A stretch of DNA of 5,163 nucleotides from Lachnospiraceae bacterium. GTDB lineage: Bacteria; Bacillota; Clostridia; Lachnospirales; Lachnospiraceae. The stretch is from contig JAILJL010000118.1 in the NCBI GenBank assembly GCA_024694785.1, positions 1-5,163 of the forward strand, in the 5' to 3' direction. Below the pieces are notes generated by a model, which was given only the letters and a program-made list of their open reading frames with translations, was not told the DNA's origin and searched no databases. Each line of letters opens with the position of its first letter. Position 1 is the first letter of the stretch. The translations under genes were made by a program, and so were the position numbers. Positions 4,101-5,163 of the stretch are shown here, in pieces.

Positions 4101-5163
4101 ACTGATTCAACGTCTCCTTAATTATTTCGTCAAGCTCTCTGTCCGGCTTCTCATCCAATCTTAATTCAGACACAATCTTAACTCTGTAATTAGCTCCGAT
4201 TGTCTCATGAAGCTGCTCTGTTGTAAGCGGTGTCGCAACAAACAGTAACATAACATGTCGCTCGTCAACCTTAAATCGGAACACACTTTTATCAAGGGTT
4301 ACCTGTGTCTTAACCAGATAAGCATCGCGTTCCTTAATAGTAAAGAACTGCAAAATTCCTACGTACAAAGGATATACCTGTGCGGTTTTCATCTTATCAA
4401 GCAGCATTGGCAACGCGCTTAACTGGAACGATACATGCCTTGTATCATACAAATCATCATTGTTAATCTGATGATTAAGTCTCTCAATTACTTCTCGAAG
4501 TGACTGATTCTCATTCTGCACTCCGCAAATATGAGCATAATACTCTTCAACTCTTCTTGACAAAGCAGATACGAATACAATGAAAAGCAATAATAAAAGC
4601 ACCGCTAAAATAGTTACCGTAACTCTTGCCCTAAGATAGGCATTATGATCAAGAACTACATCCTCGCTGGTAAGAAGACATATTCTGTAGTTCTTATCAC
4701 CAAACTCAAACTGCACACCGGATGCTATATAACGCTTACCTTCGATATCAATTCTTTGATGAGATACTCTGTTGGCAGACAAACCATCGATAAATGCCAT
4801 AGCAGTATCCGTTGCGTAATATGACTTTGTCGAGAATCCCTTATACTTATTGGACTCTCTTATATCCTTAACGAATATAAGTGCTTCCATCTTGGATAAT
4901 GTCCAATACTTATTACTCGAAGAATCAAGTGTGCCTATAATATCTTCAACAATCTTGGTATCATCTTCATTTGTAAGCAAATTAATCTGATTAAGTACGA
5001 CTTGAACATATCCATCCTGCTGAATCGCATATATATCAAGAATACCTTCTTCATATCGCATAACCTGGCGCCATGCGAGCGCTGCCATTATCAGCGCTAT
5101 AATAATAGCAACAAGTGAAGTAAACCACGCACTCACATGATGTTTCTCATACTTAGGTATCGC
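4090..5163 (-). CDS. Two-TM sensor-like membrane protein with degenerate GGDEF-like domain (start beyond right edge)
   Basis: The frame stays open from a GTG at 5136 to the window edge (adding AIPKYEKHH), and no ribosome binding site precedes that GTG, so the true start is probably outside; 357 residues are visible. Counting from the GTG: TM1 is at about 5-24; an extracytoplasmic region at about 26-168 has a Cache/PAS-like feel (HQRIDIEGKRYIASG at 126-140, YRICLLTSEDVVLDHNAYL at 150-168); TM2 is at about 172-192; a probable coiled coil runs about 195-225; and a cytoplasmic domain spans about 232-345. In that last part RFKVDERHVMLLF (287-299) aligns with the RYGGDEFxxLL signature of diguanylate cyclases, but GGDEF reads KVDER. 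The upstream metal-binding Asp motif and an RxxD inhibitory site are not visible, so cyclase activity is unlikely. The fold assignment is moderate. It is the first visible gene of the leftward operon and ends 11 nt inside the next gene. Confidence 0.65.
   Translation of the reverse strand, partial: AIPKYEKHHVSAWFTSLVAIIIALIMAALAWRQVMRYEEGILDIYAIQQDGYVQVVLNQINLLTNEDDTKIVEDIIGTLDSSSNKYWTLSKMEALIFVKDIRESNKYKGFSTKSYYATDTAMAFIDGLSANRVSHQRIDIEGKRYIASGVQFEFGDKNYRICLLTSEDVVLDHNAYLRARVTVTILAVLLLLLFIVFVSALSRRVEEYYAHICGVQNENQSLREVIERLNHQINNDDLYDTRHVSFQLSALPMLLDKMKTAQVYPLYVGILQFFTIKERDAYLVKTQVTLDKSVFRFKVDERHVMLLFVATPLTTEQLHETIGANYRVKIVSELRLDEKPDRELDEIIKETLNQYGK
4114..4119 (-). promoter_or_regulatory. Distant ribosome binding site of the pterin-synthase-like gene
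   Basis: AAGGAG lies 13 nt before the ATG at 4100, longer than the usual 5-9 nt, and inside the end of the upstream gene. No other in-frame start exists between them because of a TGA. Translation is probably helped by ribosomes ending at 4090. Confidence 0.6.

Overview
The window looks like chromosomal DNA of a low-to-moderate GC Gram-positive anaerobe, most likely a clostridial member of the Bacillota (Lachnospiraceae-like). The basis is a CIRCE-controlled hrcA, strong AGGAGG-type ribosome binding sites, TTGACA/TATAAT-type promoters and the overall protein style. The placement is an inference from reading, not from a search.

Layout. (1) Positions 1-286, minus strand: the first 95 codons of hrcA, the heat-shock repressor, running off the left edge. 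Its promoter (362-390) and a perfect CIRCE operator (324-350) lie just upstream. (2) Positions 391-584: a control region facing right, with two good plus-strand promoters, a repeated 9-bp palindrome and a 15-bp inverted repeat. (3) Positions 585-1059, plus strand: two overlapping small genes, an unrecognised 59-residue protein followed by a RelE/ParE-fold toxin-like protein, read as a type II toxin-antitoxin module. (4) Positions 1086-1117: a hairpin terminator between the converging transcription units. (5) Positions 1123-5163, minus strand: a compact three-gene operon entering from the right edge. Its order is a two-TM sensor-like protein with a degenerate GGDEF-like cytoplasmic domain (partial), a cysteine-free 6-pyruvoyl-tetrahydropterin synthase/QueD-like protein, and an 831-residue polytopic membrane protein of the 'PTPS-related' GT-C-like type with a large extracytoplasmic domain.

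How the genes may work together. The three minus-strand genes are tightly packed (11-nt overlap, then a 17-nt gap) and should be one transcript. The membrane protein resembles GT-C glycosyltransferase-type proteins of envelope or exopolysaccharide systems. The two smaller proteins look like enzyme folds that have lost their catalytic residues, so a regulatory or structural role in a membrane-bound polysaccharide machine is the leading hypothesis. The toxin-antitoxin pair sits between this operon and hrcA, and its promoter is back-to-back with the hrcA promoter.

No rRNA, tRNA, CRISPR array or insertion sequence was seen. There is no gene-free stretch over about 300 bases; the longest (287-584) is accounted for by the regulatory sites listed.
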